NCBI RefSeq assembly: GCF_007827695.1
Contig: NZ_VITA01000015.1
Coordinates: forward strand, 62,001 to 126,000
DNA from: Sinorhizobium medicae
GTDB taxonomy: Bacteria > Pseudomonadota > Alphaproteobacteria > Rhizobiales > Rhizobiaceae
DNA length: 64,000 bases
Direction: 5' to 3'
Shown: positions 17,649 to 27,154 of the stretch, piece by piece
How the letters are laid out: every line of letters begins with the position of its first letter
How positions within the stretch are numbered: position 1 is the stretch's first letter
Program-made: the position numbers and the translations under genes
The notes under the pieces: generated by a model
What the model was told of the DNA's origin: nothing
What the model saw: only the letters and a program-made list of their open reading frames with translations
Databases searched by the model: none

Positions 17649-18479
17649 TCAGAATGTCGGCGGCGTGTTGATCCACAACAATACGGTTTCGCCGTCGTGC
17701 CTGTTCGACCAGGCATGGCGGCGGCGGCTCTCGAAGTAGAGGGAATCGCCCGGGTGAAGATCGTAGAACTGATCCGAATCCAGCACGAACTCCACACGCC
17801 CGGAGAGGACATAAACGAATTCCTCTCCCTCATGCCGGTAGGCGCCCTCGCTCGATGCGCCGGGCGCCAGAACGAAGCGATGGCAATCCATCTGGTTCTT
17901 GCCTTCGGCAAGCAACTGCACCGTAACGCCCGGTGTCGTGCGCGGCCAGTTTCGCCATTCGCCTGCCCGCACGAGCGCCCGTGCCTTTGTCTCTTCTTCG
18001 CCGGAGAGACTTGAGACGGTGGTGTCGAAATATTCCGCCAGATTGTGCAGAACGGCAACTGACACACCCTGTGATGTCCTCTCCAGCGTCGACAACACGG
18101 AGGCGGCGATACCGATGTCGCCTGCCACCTGCTCCAGAGTCTTACCGGCGGTGTGTCTCAGGCTGCGTAGCTTCCGTCCGACCTGAAGCTCGGCATTCTC
18201 GTCGCTCGGCGCCGCCAAGCCGTTTTCATCGTCAGTGGCCGCATTTTCTGCCTCGAGAGCCTCCCTGATCGCAGCCGGGTTGAGACCGCGTTCGGAGCGG
18301 AACCAGGAAATACGCTTCAACCGGGCAAGATCGGCATCCGTATATTGCCGGTGACCCGTCGCCGAGCGCTCGGGCACGACGAGACCTTGGGTTTCCCACA
18401 ATCTGAGTGTCGAGGCCGAAACGCCTGCGAGCCTTGCCGCCTCGGCAACCTTGTAGCGGATGGCACCAACACCGCCCAT
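17649..18479 (-). CDS. MerR-XRE-cupin three-domain transcriptional regulator
   Basis: 276 residues in three parts: a MerR-type winged helix (YKVAEAARLAGVSASTLRLWETQGLV, with HRQYTDADLARLKRI) at residues 8-75; an XRE/Cro helix-turn-helix (LRSLRHTAGKTLEQVAGDIGIAASVLSTLER) at about 100-160; and a C-terminal cupin (EGAYRHEGEEFVYVLSGRVEF, LHPGDSLYF) at about 190-270. XRE-cupin proteins of the PuuR type often sense small metabolites; adding a MerR DNA-binding domain is unusual. The gene is divergent from gabT-gabD across 234 bp, so it probably controls GABA use. I chose ATG 18479 (GAGGG upstream, start of MerR domain); the frame stays open for hundreds of bases upstream as an antisense shadow of gabT. 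Confidence 0.87.
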   Translation of the reverse strand: MGGVGAIRYKVAEAARLAGVSASTLRLWETQGLVVPERSATGHRQYTDADLARLKRISWFRSERGLNPAAIREALEAENAATDDENGLAAPSDENAELQVGRKLRSLRHTAGKTLEQVAGDIGIAASVLSTLERTSQGVSVAVLHNLAEYFDTTVSSLSGEEETKARALVRAGEWRNWPRTTPGVTVQLLAEGKNQMDCHRFVLAPGASSEGAYRHEGEEFVYVLSGRVEFVLDSDQFYDLHPGDSLYFESRRRHAWSNRHDGETVLLWINTPPTF

Positions 18480-18713
18480 CAATTCATACCCTCGTTGCGC
18501 CGTAAGACTCGCGTACGAATCCGTGCCGTCCACGGGCTGCGGCAATCTAGAGTACTTCCAGGAAAGGTGTGAAGCAGTTTTCCGCGCTCCATCAATTCGA
18601 GTGCTGTGCCGATCAGTAAATTTGATTTGCAATCTCCCCGGAAAAATGTACCCCTTTTCACGAAACTTTGCAGAAAAAATGCAATATATTCTCTCTCGAC
18701 CAGGACGGAAACG

Positions 18714-19982
18714 ATGACGAGCCTTACCGATCGCAAGAATGCAGCTATTTCCCGCGGTGTCGGCATGACCACGCAGATCTACGCCGAGCGCGCGGAAAAT
18801 GCCGAAATCTGGGACAAGGAAGGCAACCGCTACATCGACTTTGCCTCGGGGATCGCCGTGGTAAATACGGGCCACCGCCACCCGAAGGTGATCGCCGCCG
18901 TCAAGGCGCAGCTCGACCGCTTCACCCATACCTGCCACCAGGTCGTGCCCTACGAGAACTACGTGCATCTGGCCGAACGCCTGAACGCGATCGTGCCCGG
19001 CGACTTCGCGAAGAAGACGATTTTCGTTACGACCGGTGCCGAGGCTGTCGAAAACGCCGTCAAGATCGCGCGCGCCGCGACCGGCCGCCAGGCGATCGTC
19101 GCCTTCGGCGGCGGTTTCCATGGCCGCACTTTCATGGGCATGGCGCTGACCGGCAAGGTCGTTCCATACAAGGTCGGCTTCGGTGCGATGCCGGCGGATG
19201 TGTTCCACGTTCCCTTCCCGGTCGAGCTTCATGGCGTCAGCGTCGAGCAGTCGTTGGCGGCGCTGAAGAAGCTCTTCGCTGCTGACGTCGATCCGAACCG
19301 CGTCGCTGCGATCATCATCGAGCCGGTTCAGGGCGAAGGCGGCTTCTATCCGGTTCCGACCGCCTTCATGAAGGCGCTGCGCGAGATCTGCGATCAGAAC
19401 GGCATCCTGCTGATCGCCGACGAGGTCCAGACTGGTTTTGCCCGGACCGGCAAGCTGCTTGCCATGGAACACCATGGCGTCGCACCGGACCTGACGACAA
19501 TGGCGAAGAGCCTCGCCGGCGGTTTCCCGCTCGCCGCCGTGACTGGCCGCGCCGAGATCATGGACGCGCCCGGGCCGGGCGGCCTGGGCGGCACCTACGG
19601 CGGCAATCCGCTCGGCATCGCCGCCGCGCATGCCGTGCTCGACGTGATTGCCGAGGAAAATCTATGCGAACGGGCGAACCAGCTCGGCAACCGGCTGAAG
19701 CAGCGCCTTGCGGCAATCCGTGAGAAGGCGCCGGAGATCGTGGATATCCGCGGACCCGGCTTCATGAACGCTGTCGAATTCAACGATGTGAAGACGAACG
19801 TCCCTAGCGCCGAATTCGCCAACAAGGTCCGCCTCCTTGCCCTGGAAAAGGGGCTCATCCTCTTGACCTGTGGCGTACACGGCAATGTCATCCGCTTTCT
19901 GGCGCCGATCACGATCCAGGATGATGTCTTCGCGGAAGCCCTGGACATCCTCGAATCCTCGATCCTCGAAGCGCGCGGTTGA
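18714..19982 (+). CDS. gabT: 4-aminobutyrate aminotransferase
   Basis: 422-residue class III PLP aminotransferase that moves the amino group of GABA to 2-oxoglutarate, giving succinate semialdehyde. Visible motifs: EIWDKEGNRYIDFASGIAVVNTGH, FVTTGAEAVENAVKIARA, PVQGEGGFYPVP, LLIADEVQTGFARTGK, and the PLP lysine Lys265 in MAKSLAGGFPL. GGACGGA precedes the ATG at 18714, which is the usual family N-terminus (MTSLTDRKN). The AT-rich 234-bp gap to the divergent regulator contains GAAAA-N9-TTTTC at 18641-18659, a possible operator. gabD follows after 117 bp. Confidence 0.93.
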   Translation: MTSLTDRKNAAISRGVGMTTQIYAERAENAEIWDKEGNRYIDFASGIAVVNTGHRHPKVIAAVKAQLDRFTHTCHQVVPYENYVHLAERLNAIVPGDFAKKTIFVTTGAEAVENAVKIARAATGRQAIVAFGGGFHGRTFMGMALTGKVVPYKVGFGAMPADVFHVPFPVELHGVSVEQSLAALKKLFAADVDPNRVAAIIIEPVQGEGGFYPVPTAFMKALREICDQNGILLIADEVQTGFARTGKLLAMEHHGVAPDLTTMAKSLAGGFPLAAVTGRAEIMDAPGPGGLGGTYGGNPLGIAAAHAVLDVIAEENLCERANQLGNRLKQRLAAIREKAPEIVDIRGPGFMNAVEFNDVKTNVPSAEFANKVRLLALEKGLILLTCGVHGNVIRFLAPITIQDDVFAEALDILESSILEARG

Positions 19983-20099
19983 CGGCTGCACAGGCGGCCG
20001 CTATCGCGGTCAGCCATGCCGGGGGCGCATTGGCTGCGCCCGTAACAAGGAAGAGAAGCGAGGCTTGCGGCCGCCGCAGGCATCGCGGGAGGACGTTGC

Positions 20100-21575
20100 G
20101 TGGCCCTGACGCCTGCACTCACCGGACACATCCGCGAACCGAAGCTTTTCGCGTCGCTCGATAGCGTCGCCCTGCCCGCAGGAGAATGGGCCGGTCCGAC
20201 TTTCGACGTCTTCAATCCTTCGACCGGCGAATTGCTGGCGAAGCTTCCGGATATGGGCATCAAAGAGGCGCGCGCTGCGATCGACGCCGCCGCCCTTGCC
20301 CAACCTTTATGGGCCGGCAAGCCGGCCAAGGACCGCAGCATCGTCCTGCGTCGCTGGCACGACCTGATCGTCGAGCACGTCGACGACCTCGCGGCGATTC
20401 TGACGGCTGAAATGGGCAAGCCCGTCGGCGAGGCGAAGGGCGAGGTCCTTCACGCGGCATCCTACATCGAGTGGTATGCGGAAGAAGCCAAGCGCGTCTA
20501 CGGCGAGACCTTCCCTGCGCCCGCCAACGATCGCCGTATGCTCGTCATCAAGCAGCCCGTCGGCGTGGTCGGCACCATCACGCCCTGGAACTTCCCGGCT
20601 TCGATGGTTGCGCGCAAGATTTCTCCGGCGCTTGCCGCCGGCTGCACGATTGTCCTGAAGCCGGCCGAGCAGACGCCGCTGGTGGCCGGGGCCATGTTCG
20701 CGCTCGCCGAACAAGCAGGCTTTCCGGAAGGCGTCCTCAATCTCCTATACGCATCCGAGGGTGCACCTATCGGCCGGGAGCTCTGCAGCAATCCCAGGAT
20801 CCGCAAGATCAGCTTCACCGGATCGACCGAGGTCGGGCGCCTTTTGATGCGGCAATGTTCCGACCAGATCAAGAAAGTCAGTCTCGAACTCGGCGGCAAT
20901 GCCCCCTTCATCGTCTTCGACGACGCCGATATCGACGAGGCGGTGGACGGTGCGCTTCAGGCCAAGTTTCGCAATGCCGGCCAGACCTGCGTTTCAGCGA
21001 ACCGCATCTACGTGCAAACCGCGGTGCACGACGCCTTCGCCGAGAAGTTCGTCACCCGCGTGCGAGAGCTCACCGTCGGCGACGGCTTTGCCCCCGGCGT
21101 TACGATCGGCCCGATGATCGACGCCCATGCGATCGAGAAGATCGAGGCGCATGTGTCCGATGCCATTGCCAAGGGTGCCGAAGTGCGCTGCGGCGGCAAC
21201 CGCATCGGGACGGCCGGAACCTTCTTCGAACCGACCGTGCTTACAGGCATCTCGCACGATATGCGTGTTGCCCAGGAAGAGACATTCGGGCCGATCGCCC
21301 CGATCATCCGCTTCGACAGCGCCGAGCAGGTCGTGGCCGAGGCAAACGACACGATCTATGGCCTTGCGGCCTACTTCTATGCCGAAAACCTCAAGCGGGT
21401 CTGGCATGTTGCCGAGGCGCTGGAATACGGAATGGTCGGGATCAATACGGGCCGAATGTCTTCAGAGGCCGCTCCCTTCGGCGGCATCAAGCAATCCGGT
21501 ATCGGCCGCGAGGGTTCCCGCCACGGTCTCGAAGACTATCTGGAGATGAAATATCTCTGCATGGGCAATATCTGA
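20100..21575 (+). CDS. gabD: NAD(P)-dependent succinate-semialdehyde dehydrogenase
   Basis: 491-residue aldehyde dehydrogenase that oxidises succinate semialdehyde to succinate, completing the GABA shunt begun by gabT. Catalytic Glu263 (LELGGNAPF) and nucleophile Cys297 (NAGQTCVSANRI) have the same spacing as in E. coli GabD; the cofactor loops TPWNFPASM and SFTGSTEVGR and the C-terminal PFGGIKQSGIGREGS are present. GTG start at 20100 with GGGAGGA upstream. The 117 bp after gabT show no clear hairpin, so co-transcription is likely. It ends 27 bp before the convergent ackA stop. Confidence 0.93.
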   Translation: MALTPALTGHIREPKLFASLDSVALPAGEWAGPTFDVFNPSTGELLAKLPDMGIKEARAAIDAAALAQPLWAGKPAKDRSIVLRRWHDLIVEHVDDLAAILTAEMGKPVGEAKGEVLHAASYIEWYAEEAKRVYGETFPAPANDRRMLVIKQPVGVVGTITPWNFPASMVARKISPALAAGCTIVLKPAEQTPLVAGAMFALAEQAGFPEGVLNLLYASEGAPIGRELCSNPRIRKISFTGSTEVGRLLMRQCSDQIKKVSLELGGNAPFIVFDDADIDEAVDGALQAKFRNAGQTCVSANRIYVQTAVHDAFAEKFVTRVRELTVGDGFAPGVTIGPMIDAHAIEKIEAHVSDAIAKGAEVRCGGNRIGTAGTFFEPTVLTGISHDMRVAQEETFGPIAPIIRFDSAEQVVAEANDTIYGLAAYFYAENLKRVWHVAEALEYGMVGINTGRMSSEAAPFGGIKQSGIGREGSRHGLEDYLEMKYLCMGNI

Positions 21576-21602
21576 ACGGCTAGACTCGGCCGGTGCGGCA
21601 AA

Positions 21603-22778
21603 TCAAACGCGCAGAAGCGCAAGCGTGTGACGGGCGATCATCAGTTCCTCGTCGGTCGGTATGACGTGAAGCGAAACGCGGCTCCCGGCTCTGGAGACGA
21701 CCGGCGCGCCCGTATCGTTGGCTTTAGCGTCGAGTTCGGCTCCGAGCCAGTCGAGGCGTTCGGCGATGCGGGCTCTGACCGTTGCGGAATTTTCACCGAT
21801 GCCTGCCGTGAAGACGAAAGCATCGAGACCTCCCAAGGCCGCAGCAAGCATGCCGGCATGGAGCGAACAGCGATGCACGAAATGATCGATTGCGAAGGAT
21901 GCGCGCGGGTCCTCGCTCGCCGAAAGTTCGCGCATGTCGTTCGATATGCCGGACAATCCTTTCAACCCGGCGTCATGGTAAAGGAGGTCTGATATCTCTT
22001 GCGCGCTCATGCCGTGATGTGTGAGCAGGTACAGGATGACGCCCGGGTCGAGTTGCCCCGGCCTCGTCCCCATCGGCAACCCGTCGAGCGCCGTGAAACC
22101 CATCGTCGTTTCGACACTGCGCCCGTCTTTCAGCGCGCACATCGAAACGCCGCTGCCGAGATGCGCGACGATGACCCTGCCCCCCGCGATGTCGGGAGCC
22201 ACCTCGCGCAGCCGCTCGGCAATATATTCATAGGAAAGCCCGTGGAAGCCGTAGCGCCGTATTCCGTCCTCGTAGAAGGCATGCGGGAGAGCGTAGCAGT
22301 CTGTGTGCTCGGCACGCCCCCGGTGAAAGGCTGTGTCGAAGCAGGCAACCTGCGGCACATCGGGGTTGATGTCCATGGCAAGGCGGATCGGCGCGAGATT
22401 GTTCGGCTGATGGAGCGGCGCGAGGTGCTGGTAGCTCGCCAGCCGCTCGAGCACCGCCGCATCGATCAGCACGGGGCGAACGTAGTCCGGACCGCCATGC
22501 ACCACCCGGTGTCCGATCGCCCGCAGTTCGATGCCGTCGACGCCGGCGAGCCAGTTCCGCGCTTCCGCAATGGCAGTAGGGAGGTCGCGAACGGTAGACG
22601 AATCGAGAGCACGATCCACGAGGTCCGTGCCGTCGGCGTTGCTCGCCTTCAGGTGCGGGTGCGTGCCTATGCCGTCGATCTTCCCGCGGACCTGCCTTTG
22701 CAGCCCGCCCCCGGCGATACCGAAGATCTGGAACTTCAGACTGGACGAGCCGGCATTGACGACGAGAACCGCTTCCAT
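21603..22778 (-). CDS. ackA: Acetate kinase
   Basis: 391-residue ASKHA-fold kinase converting acetyl phosphate and ADP to acetate and ATP (or propionate/butyrate analogues). N-terminal [24 protein letters not shown], the substrate-binding [20 protein letters not shown], the nucleotide-binding [39 protein letters not shown] and [16 protein letters not shown] are all present. It starts 1 bp after the phosphate acyltransferase gene, so the pair forms a two-step acyl-CoA to acid pathway. Confidence 0.93.
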   Translation of the reverse strand: MEAVLVVNAGSSSLKFQIFGIAGGGLQRQVRGKIDGIGTHPHLKASNADGTDLVDRALDSSTVRDLPTAIAEARNWLAGVDGIELRAIGHRVVHGGPDYVRPVLIDAAVLERLASYQHLAPLHQPNNLAPIRLAMDINPDVPQVACFDTAFHRGRAEHTDCYALPHAFYEDGIRRYGFHGLSYEYIAERLREVAPDIAGGRVIVAHLGSGVSMCALKDGRSVETTMGFTALDGLPMGTRPGQLDPGVILYLLTHHGMSAQEISDLLYHDAGLKGLSGISNDMRELSASEDPRASFAIDHFVHRCSLHAGMLAAALGGLDAFVFTAGIGENSATVRARIAERLDWLGAELDAKANDTGAPVVSRAGSRVSLHVIPTDEELMIARHTLALLRV

Positions 22779-22779
22779 A

Positions 22780-23733
22780 TCACACAGCCACTTGTGCTGC
22801 CCGCCGCCGGGCCGCAAAGAGCGAAGCGACTGCACATGAGGCGAGGCGCGTGCGGACCGAATCCGCCCGGGAGGTGAGGACGATCGGCACACGAGCGCCG
22901 AGAACGATTCCTGCGGCGTCGGCGTGGGCCAGAAATGTCAGATTCTTGGCGAGCATGTTGCCGGCCTCCAGGTCCGGAACGACGAGAATCTGGGCGCGCC
23001 CGGCCACGGGTGACACAATCCCCTTGATACGCGCAGCTTCCGGGTCAATCGCGTTATCAAAGGCCAGAGGTCCGTCGAGCAAACCGCCGGTGATCTGGCC
23101 CCGTTCGGCCATTTTGCAGAGCGCGGCCGCTTCGATCGTCGAGGGGATCTTCATCGTTACCGTCTCGACGGCTGAAAGAATGGCGACGCGCGGCTCGCCG
23201 AGTCCGATCGTCACCCAAAGGTCGATCGCGTTCTGGACGATGTCGCTTTTGGCATCCAGATCGGGTGCGATATTGATTGCGGCGTCGGTGATGAACAACG
23301 TGTCGGCATGACCGGGCACATCCATCACGAAGACGTGGCTGATCCGCCGCTCGGTTCTAAGACCCGAAGCGGCGGCGGCCACCTCTCGCATGAGCTCGTC
23401 GGTGTGCAGGCTGCCCTTCATCAAGAGGCTGCCCTTGCCTTCGCGGATCAGAGCGACCGCTTTCGCTGCGGCAGCGTGGCTGTGCGGAACATCGACGATC
23501 TCCCACTGGCCGAGATCGAGGCGATGTTCGGCAGCGATGCTCCGGATCCTGACGCGAGGGCCGACGAGAACCGGCGTGATAAGACGCATCTGCGCTGCTT
23601 CGAGCGCACCTCGCAAGGCGGTCTCATCGCAGGGATGGACCACCAGTGTGACCGCCGGCTCCTCGGCCTGCGCCGCTGCGATCAGGCGATCATACTTGGA
23701 CGGCTCGGCCGCCAGCTCCGTCACCTCCGACAC
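22780..23733 (-). CDS. Phosphate acetyl/butyryltransferase family protein
   Basis: 317 residues, the short PTA_PTB type with a single catalytic domain: [17 protein letters not shown] near the N-terminus, [40 protein letters not shown], and [20 protein letters not shown]. It converts acyl-CoA and phosphate to acyl phosphate for AckA. The GTG at 23733 has GGAGGAGA upstream and begins conserved sequence; translation upstream of it is low-complexity. Whether acetyl-CoA or a longer acyl-CoA is preferred cannot be read from the sequence; length resembles the C-terminal halves of bifunctional MaoC-Pta proteins. Confidence 0.87.
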   Translation of the reverse strand: MSEVTELAAEPSKYDRLIAAAQAEEPAVTLVVHPCDETALRGALEAAQMRLITPVLVGPRVRIRSIAAEHRLDLGQWEIVDVPHSHAAAAKAVALIREGKGSLLMKGSLHTDELMREVAAAASGLRTERRISHVFVMDVPGHADTLFITDAAINIAPDLDAKSDIVQNAIDLWVTIGLGEPRVAILSAVETVTMKIPSTIEAAALCKMAERGQITGGLLDGPLAFDNAIDPEAARIKGIVSPVAGRAQILVVPDLEAGNMLAKNLTFLAHADAAGIVLGARVPIVLTSRADSVRTRLASCAVASLFAARRRAAQVAV

Positions 23734-23838
23734 CAGGTCTCCTCCTCGATCTGCAGCACAACGGCCGGCAGGTGCGCCACCCGGCGTTGAGCGCCCGCGT
23801 GAAGCTTCGCACCGATGCAGGCATGCCGCAAGACGACC

Positions 23839-23867
23839 CTTGAAATTCAAGCCGCGGCTTGCCAATT
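23839..23867 (+). promoter_or_regulatory. Candidate heat-shock (RpoH) promoter of htpG
   Basis: CTTGAA at 23839-23844 and CCAATT at 23862-23867 are separated by 17 bases, resembling the CTTGAA / CCAT-like elements of alphaproteobacterial sigma-32 promoters. The -35 lies in a palindrome CTTGAA-A-TTCAAG. It sits 33 bases before the htpG start, consistent with heat-shock control; the -10 match is only partial. Confidence 0.4.
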
Positions 23868-23899
23868 GGGAGCAAACATCAAGGAGGTCCGAAAACGCG

Positions 23900-25795
23900 A
23901 TGAGTGAAGTCGAAACGTCCGTCGAGAAACATGTCTTCGAAGCCGATGTGGCGAAGCTGCTGCACCTGATGGTGCACTCGGTCTATTCCGATAAGAACGT
24001 CTTTCTCCGCGAGCTGATTTCGAACGCGGCAGACGCCTGCGAGAAGCTGCGCTACGAAGCGATCGTCGCGCCGGAGCTCCTTGGCAGCGACCCCACCTCG
24101 CGCATCACGCTGACGCTCGATGAGGAGAATGCCCGTCTTACGATCGAGGACAATGGCATAGGCATGGGCCGCGACGAACTCGTCGAATCCCTCGGCACCA
24201 TCGCGCGCTCCGGCACGCGCGCTTTCATGGAGCGGATAGAGGCGGCGCAGAACAAGGACGGCGCACAGCTCATCGGTCAGTTCGGCGTGGGCTTCTACTC
24301 CGCCTTCATGGTCGCCGACAATGTCGATGTCGTTTCCCGCCGTGCCGGCACCGACAAGGCCTGGCACTGGTCGTCGGACGGCAAGGGCAGCTACACGGTC
24401 TCGTCGTTCGACCTTGCCGACGCGCCCGCGCGCGGTACGCGCATCACGCTGCATCTGATGGAGGATGCCAAAACTTTCACGTCGCGCTGGACGGTCGAAG
24501 GCATCGTCAAGGAGCAATCCGGTCACGTCCCGGTTCCGATCTCGATTGTCGAAAAGCCCGGAGCGGCACCGGTGCAGGTCGTGGACGGCACGGCGCTCTG
24601 GACGAAGCAGAAAAGCGAGATCACCACGGAAGATTACACCGACTTCTATCGCGGCGTCGCCGGCCAGTATGACGAGCCCGCACTGACGGTGCATTTCCGT
24701 GCGGAGGGGCGTCACGAATACACCGCGCTCGCCTTCGTGCCCGGCTCCAAGCCCTTCGATCTCTTCGACCCCGACCGCAAGGGCCGGATGAAGCTCTACG
24801 TGAAGCGCGTCTTCATCACCGACGAGGCGGAACTGCTGCCGCGCTATCTGCGCTTCGTACGCGGCCTGGTCGATACGGCAGACCTGCCCCTCAACGTCTC
24901 GCGCGAGATGATCCAGGAAAGTCCTCTTCTCGCAAACATCCGCAAGGGGGTGACGAACCGCGTCCTCACCAGCATCGAAAAGCTCGCGGAAAGCGATCCG
25001 GAAGCTTTCGCCAAGCTGTGGGAAAACTTCGGCAGCGTGATCAAGGAAGGCATCTACGAAGATTTCGAGCGACGGGCCCAGCTCCTCGCCCTGTCTCGCT
25101 TCCGCACCACCGTCGACGACGAAAAAACGCGCAGCCTGAGCGATTACGTCAAGGAGATGAAGGAAGGCCAAGCGGCGATCTATTACCTGACCGGCGACAA
25201 CCTCGCGCAGCTTAAGGCCTCGCCTCAGCTCGAAGGTTTCCGCGCCCGCGGCATCGAAGTGCTTCTCCTGACGTGCCCGGTCGACAGCTTCTGGGTGACG
25301 ACGGCACCGGACTTCGAGGGGAAGCCGTTCAAATCGATCACGCAAGGTGCGGCAGATCTGGCGGGCATCGCAAAAAAGAACGATGCGGCAGCCGCCGCTT
25401 CGGCGGAAGCGGGTGTCGCGGTCACCGATTTCTTGGCCTTCGCCAAGGAGACGCTCGGCGACGCCGTTTCAGATGTCCGGACCTCCGACCGCCTGACGGA
25501 GAGCGCCGTCTGCCTGGTTGCAACGGAACAGGGTCCGGACCTACAGCTCCAGAAAATGCTGCAGGGGGCCGGGCGAATCGAGAGCGCGGCAAAACCAGTG
25601 CTCGAGGTCAATCCCGGGCATCAGCTGATCACCGCCCTTGCCGGCTGCCCCGGCGAGGACAAGACGTTCCGCGAGGACGCGGTCAAGCTGCTGTTCGACC
25701 AGGCGCGCGTTCTGGACGGCGACAAGCCGGAGGATCCCCGCGCCTTCGCCGAACGGCTGACTCGCGTGTTCAGCCGAGCTTTGAAGGGGTCGTAA
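23900..25795 (+). CDS. htpG: Molecular chaperone HtpG (Hsp90)
   Basis: 631-residue bacterial Hsp90, an ATP-driven cytoplasmic chaperone. The N-terminal GHKL ATPase shows FLRELISNAADACEKLRY, TIEDNGIGMGRDEL, GTIARSGTRAFM and IGQFGVGFYSAFMVAD; the middle domain has VKRVFITDEAELLPRYLRFVRG and DLPLNVSREMIQES with the catalytic Arg; the C-terminal dimerisation domain is full length. The ATG at 23900 follows a near-ideal AAGGAGGT nine bases upstream. It is monocistronic, divergent from the pta-like gene and followed by a mosaic repeat. Confidence 0.96.
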   Translation: MSEVETSVEKHVFEADVAKLLHLMVHSVYSDKNVFLRELISNAADACEKLRYEAIVAPELLGSDPTSRITLTLDEENARLTIEDNGIGMGRDELVESLGTIARSGTRAFMERIEAAQNKDGAQLIGQFGVGFYSAFMVADNVDVVSRRAGTDKAWHWSSDGKGSYTVSSFDLADAPARGTRITLHLMEDAKTFTSRWTVEGIVKEQSGHVPVPISIVEKPGAAPVQVVDGTALWTKQKSEITTEDYTDFYRGVAGQYDEPALTVHFRAEGRHEYTALAFVPGSKPFDLFDPDRKGRMKLYVKRVFITDEAELLPRYLRFVRGLVDTADLPLNVSREMIQESPLLANIRKGVTNRVLTSIEKLAESDPEAFAKLWENFGSVIKEGIYEDFERRAQLLALSRFRTTVDDEKTRSLSDYVKEMKEGQAAIYYLTGDNLAQLKASPQLEGFRARGIEVLLLTCPVDSFWVTTAPDFEGKPFKSITQGAADLAGIAKKNDAAAAASAEAGVAVTDFLAFAKETLGDAVSDVRTSDRLTESAVCLVATEQGPDLQLQKMLQGAGRIESAAKPVLEVNPGHQLITALAGCPGEDKTFREDAVKLLFDQARVLDGDKPEDPRAFAERLTRVFSRALKGS

Positions 25796-25842
25796 GGGAA
25801 TTAAGGTTCCAGCTGTGGCCTCTCCTCGAGTTTAGGGGTTAA

Positions 25843-25953
25843 CCCGATGAGGAACCCCTTCCCGCAAAGAGGCGGGGGATGAGCACGACGCCGGCTGCGA
25901 GTCTCCTTCGCCCCGCCTGCGGGGAGAAGGTGGCCGGCAGGCCGGATGAGGGG
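25843..25953. repeat. RIME-like intergenic mosaic repeat
   Basis: Two adjacent palindromic parts fill the gap between htpG and the CoA-transferase gene: GATGAGGAACCCC with CCCGC-AAAGAG-GCGGG at about 25849-25877, then CTTCGCCCCGCCTGCGGGGAGAAG and GGCCGGCAGGCC at 25910-25944, ending GGATGAGGGG. The second part matches the diverged copy at 5104-5160. It fits the Rhizobium-specific intergenic mosaic elements by recall. Confidence 0.7.
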
Positions 25954-25964
25954 AGCATTCGTCC

Positions 25965-27146
25965 TTAAGGCTCAAGCAAACTCATCCCTATCTCCGCCAG
26001 CACCTCTTCCGTATGCTCCCCCAACCGGGGCACCCCCCGTTCGAGCGCGAGCGCCGCATCGGAGAAGCGGATTGGCGTGCGGATGCCCGGCGAGGTTCCT
26101 GTCGCCGCGCCGGTGTGCGGTGTCTCCACCCGCATCTGCCGGTGGATGATCTGGGGATCGGCGAAAACGTCGGCGACGGTGTTGATGGGGCCGCCGGGCA
26201 CCCCTGTGGCTTCGAGCCTGGCGAGCAACGTATCCCTTTCGAACTTCGCCGTTTCCGCCGCGAGTTCCGGGGTCAGGCTGTCGCGGTTCTGCACGCGGTC
26301 GGCGTTCGTTCGGTAGCGTGGATCCGACGCGAGGTCCGGCCGACCGAGGAGTTCGCAGAATTTCACGAACTGGCGATCGTTGCCGACGGCAACGATGAGA
26401 TGGCCGTCGGAGGTTGGAAACACCTGATACGGCGCGATATTCGGATGGGCGTTGCCGAGCCGCCGCGGTGCCTTGCCCGAGACTAGAAAGTTCAGGGCCT
26501 GATTGGCGAGCACGCCGGTCATGCAGTCCAGCAGCGCCATGTCGATATGCTGTCCCGCGCCATTGCGCTCCCGCTGCGCCAGCGCCGCCTGCACGGCGAT
26601 GACGCCATAGAGCCCAGTGAATATATCGGCGAAGGCGACGCCGATCTTCTGCGGCTCGCCGTCCGGCTCACCCGTCAAGTCCATGATGCCGCTCATACCC
26701 TGCACGATGTAGTCGTAGCCGGCCCGATGAGCATAGGGCCCTTCCTGCCCGAATCCTGTTACCGAGCAATAGATGAGCCGCGGATTGACTTTCCTCAGGC
26801 TCTCATAATCGAGCCCGTATTTGGCCAGGCCGCCGACCTTGAAGTTCTCGAGCAAGACGTCGGACTGCGACGCCAGCCGGCGTACCGCCTCCTGCCCCTC
26901 CTCGGTCGTAAAATCGAGAACGACCGACCTCTTTCCGCGATTGCAGGCGTGGAAATAGGCCGCATCCAGCCTTTCCTCGCCCTCTCCCTGCACGAAGGGG
27001 GGCCCCCAACTCCGGGTGTCGTCACCGGCCGGGCTCTCGACCTTGATGACGTCTGCTCCGAGATCCGCAAGCGTCTGCCCGATCCAGGGCCCAGCCAGTA
27101 TGCGGGCAAGTTCGAGGACGCGAATACCCTTCAGCGGCGCTTCCAT
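25965..27146 (-). CDS. CaiB/BaiF family CoA-transferase (probable succinyl-CoA:glutarate CoA-transferase)
   Basis: 393-residue class III CoA-transferase. N-terminal GIRVLELARILAGPWIGQTLADLGADVIKVE, CNRGKRSVVLD, the probable catalytic Asp174 in AFADIFTGLYG, and HPNIAPYQVF are family blocks. It follows the glutaryl-CoA dehydrogenase gene by 8 bp. In pseudomonads a CaiB-type protein (GcdG) beside GcdH activates glutarate with succinyl-CoA, so the same reaction is inferred. The acyl specificity itself cannot be read from sequence. Confidence 0.88.
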   Translation of the reverse strand: MEAPLKGIRVLELARILAGPWIGQTLADLGADVIKVESPAGDDTRSWGPPFVQGEGEERLDAAYFHACNRGKRSVVLDFTTEEGQEAVRRLASQSDVLLENFKVGGLAKYGLDYESLRKVNPRLIYCSVTGFGQEGPYAHRAGYDYIVQGMSGIMDLTGEPDGEPQKIGVAFADIFTGLYGVIAVQAALAQRERNGAGQHIDMALLDCMTGVLANQALNFLVSGKAPRRLGNAHPNIAPYQVFPTSDGHLIVAVGNDRQFVKFCELLGRPDLASDPRYRTNADRVQNRDSLTPELAAETAKFERDTLLARLEATGVPGGPINTVADVFADPQIIHRQMRVETPHTGAATGTSPGIRTPIRFSDAALALERGVPRLGEHTEEVLAEIGMSLLEP

Positions 27147-27154
27147 CGCGCCGC

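Noticed and set aside
16218-18014. 598-codon plus-strand open frame
   Set aside because: Runs antisense across the acyltransferase, an intergenic gap and the regulator; rich in Arg, Asp, Gln and His as expected from a complementary frame.
17649-19631. 660-residue extended version of the MerR-XRE-cupin protein
   Set aside because: The added 380 residues are the complement of gabT; the MerR domain starts at ATG 18479 with a ribosome binding site nearby.
23879-25345. 488-codon minus-strand open frame
   Set aside because: Antisense to htpG, with no recognisable domain.
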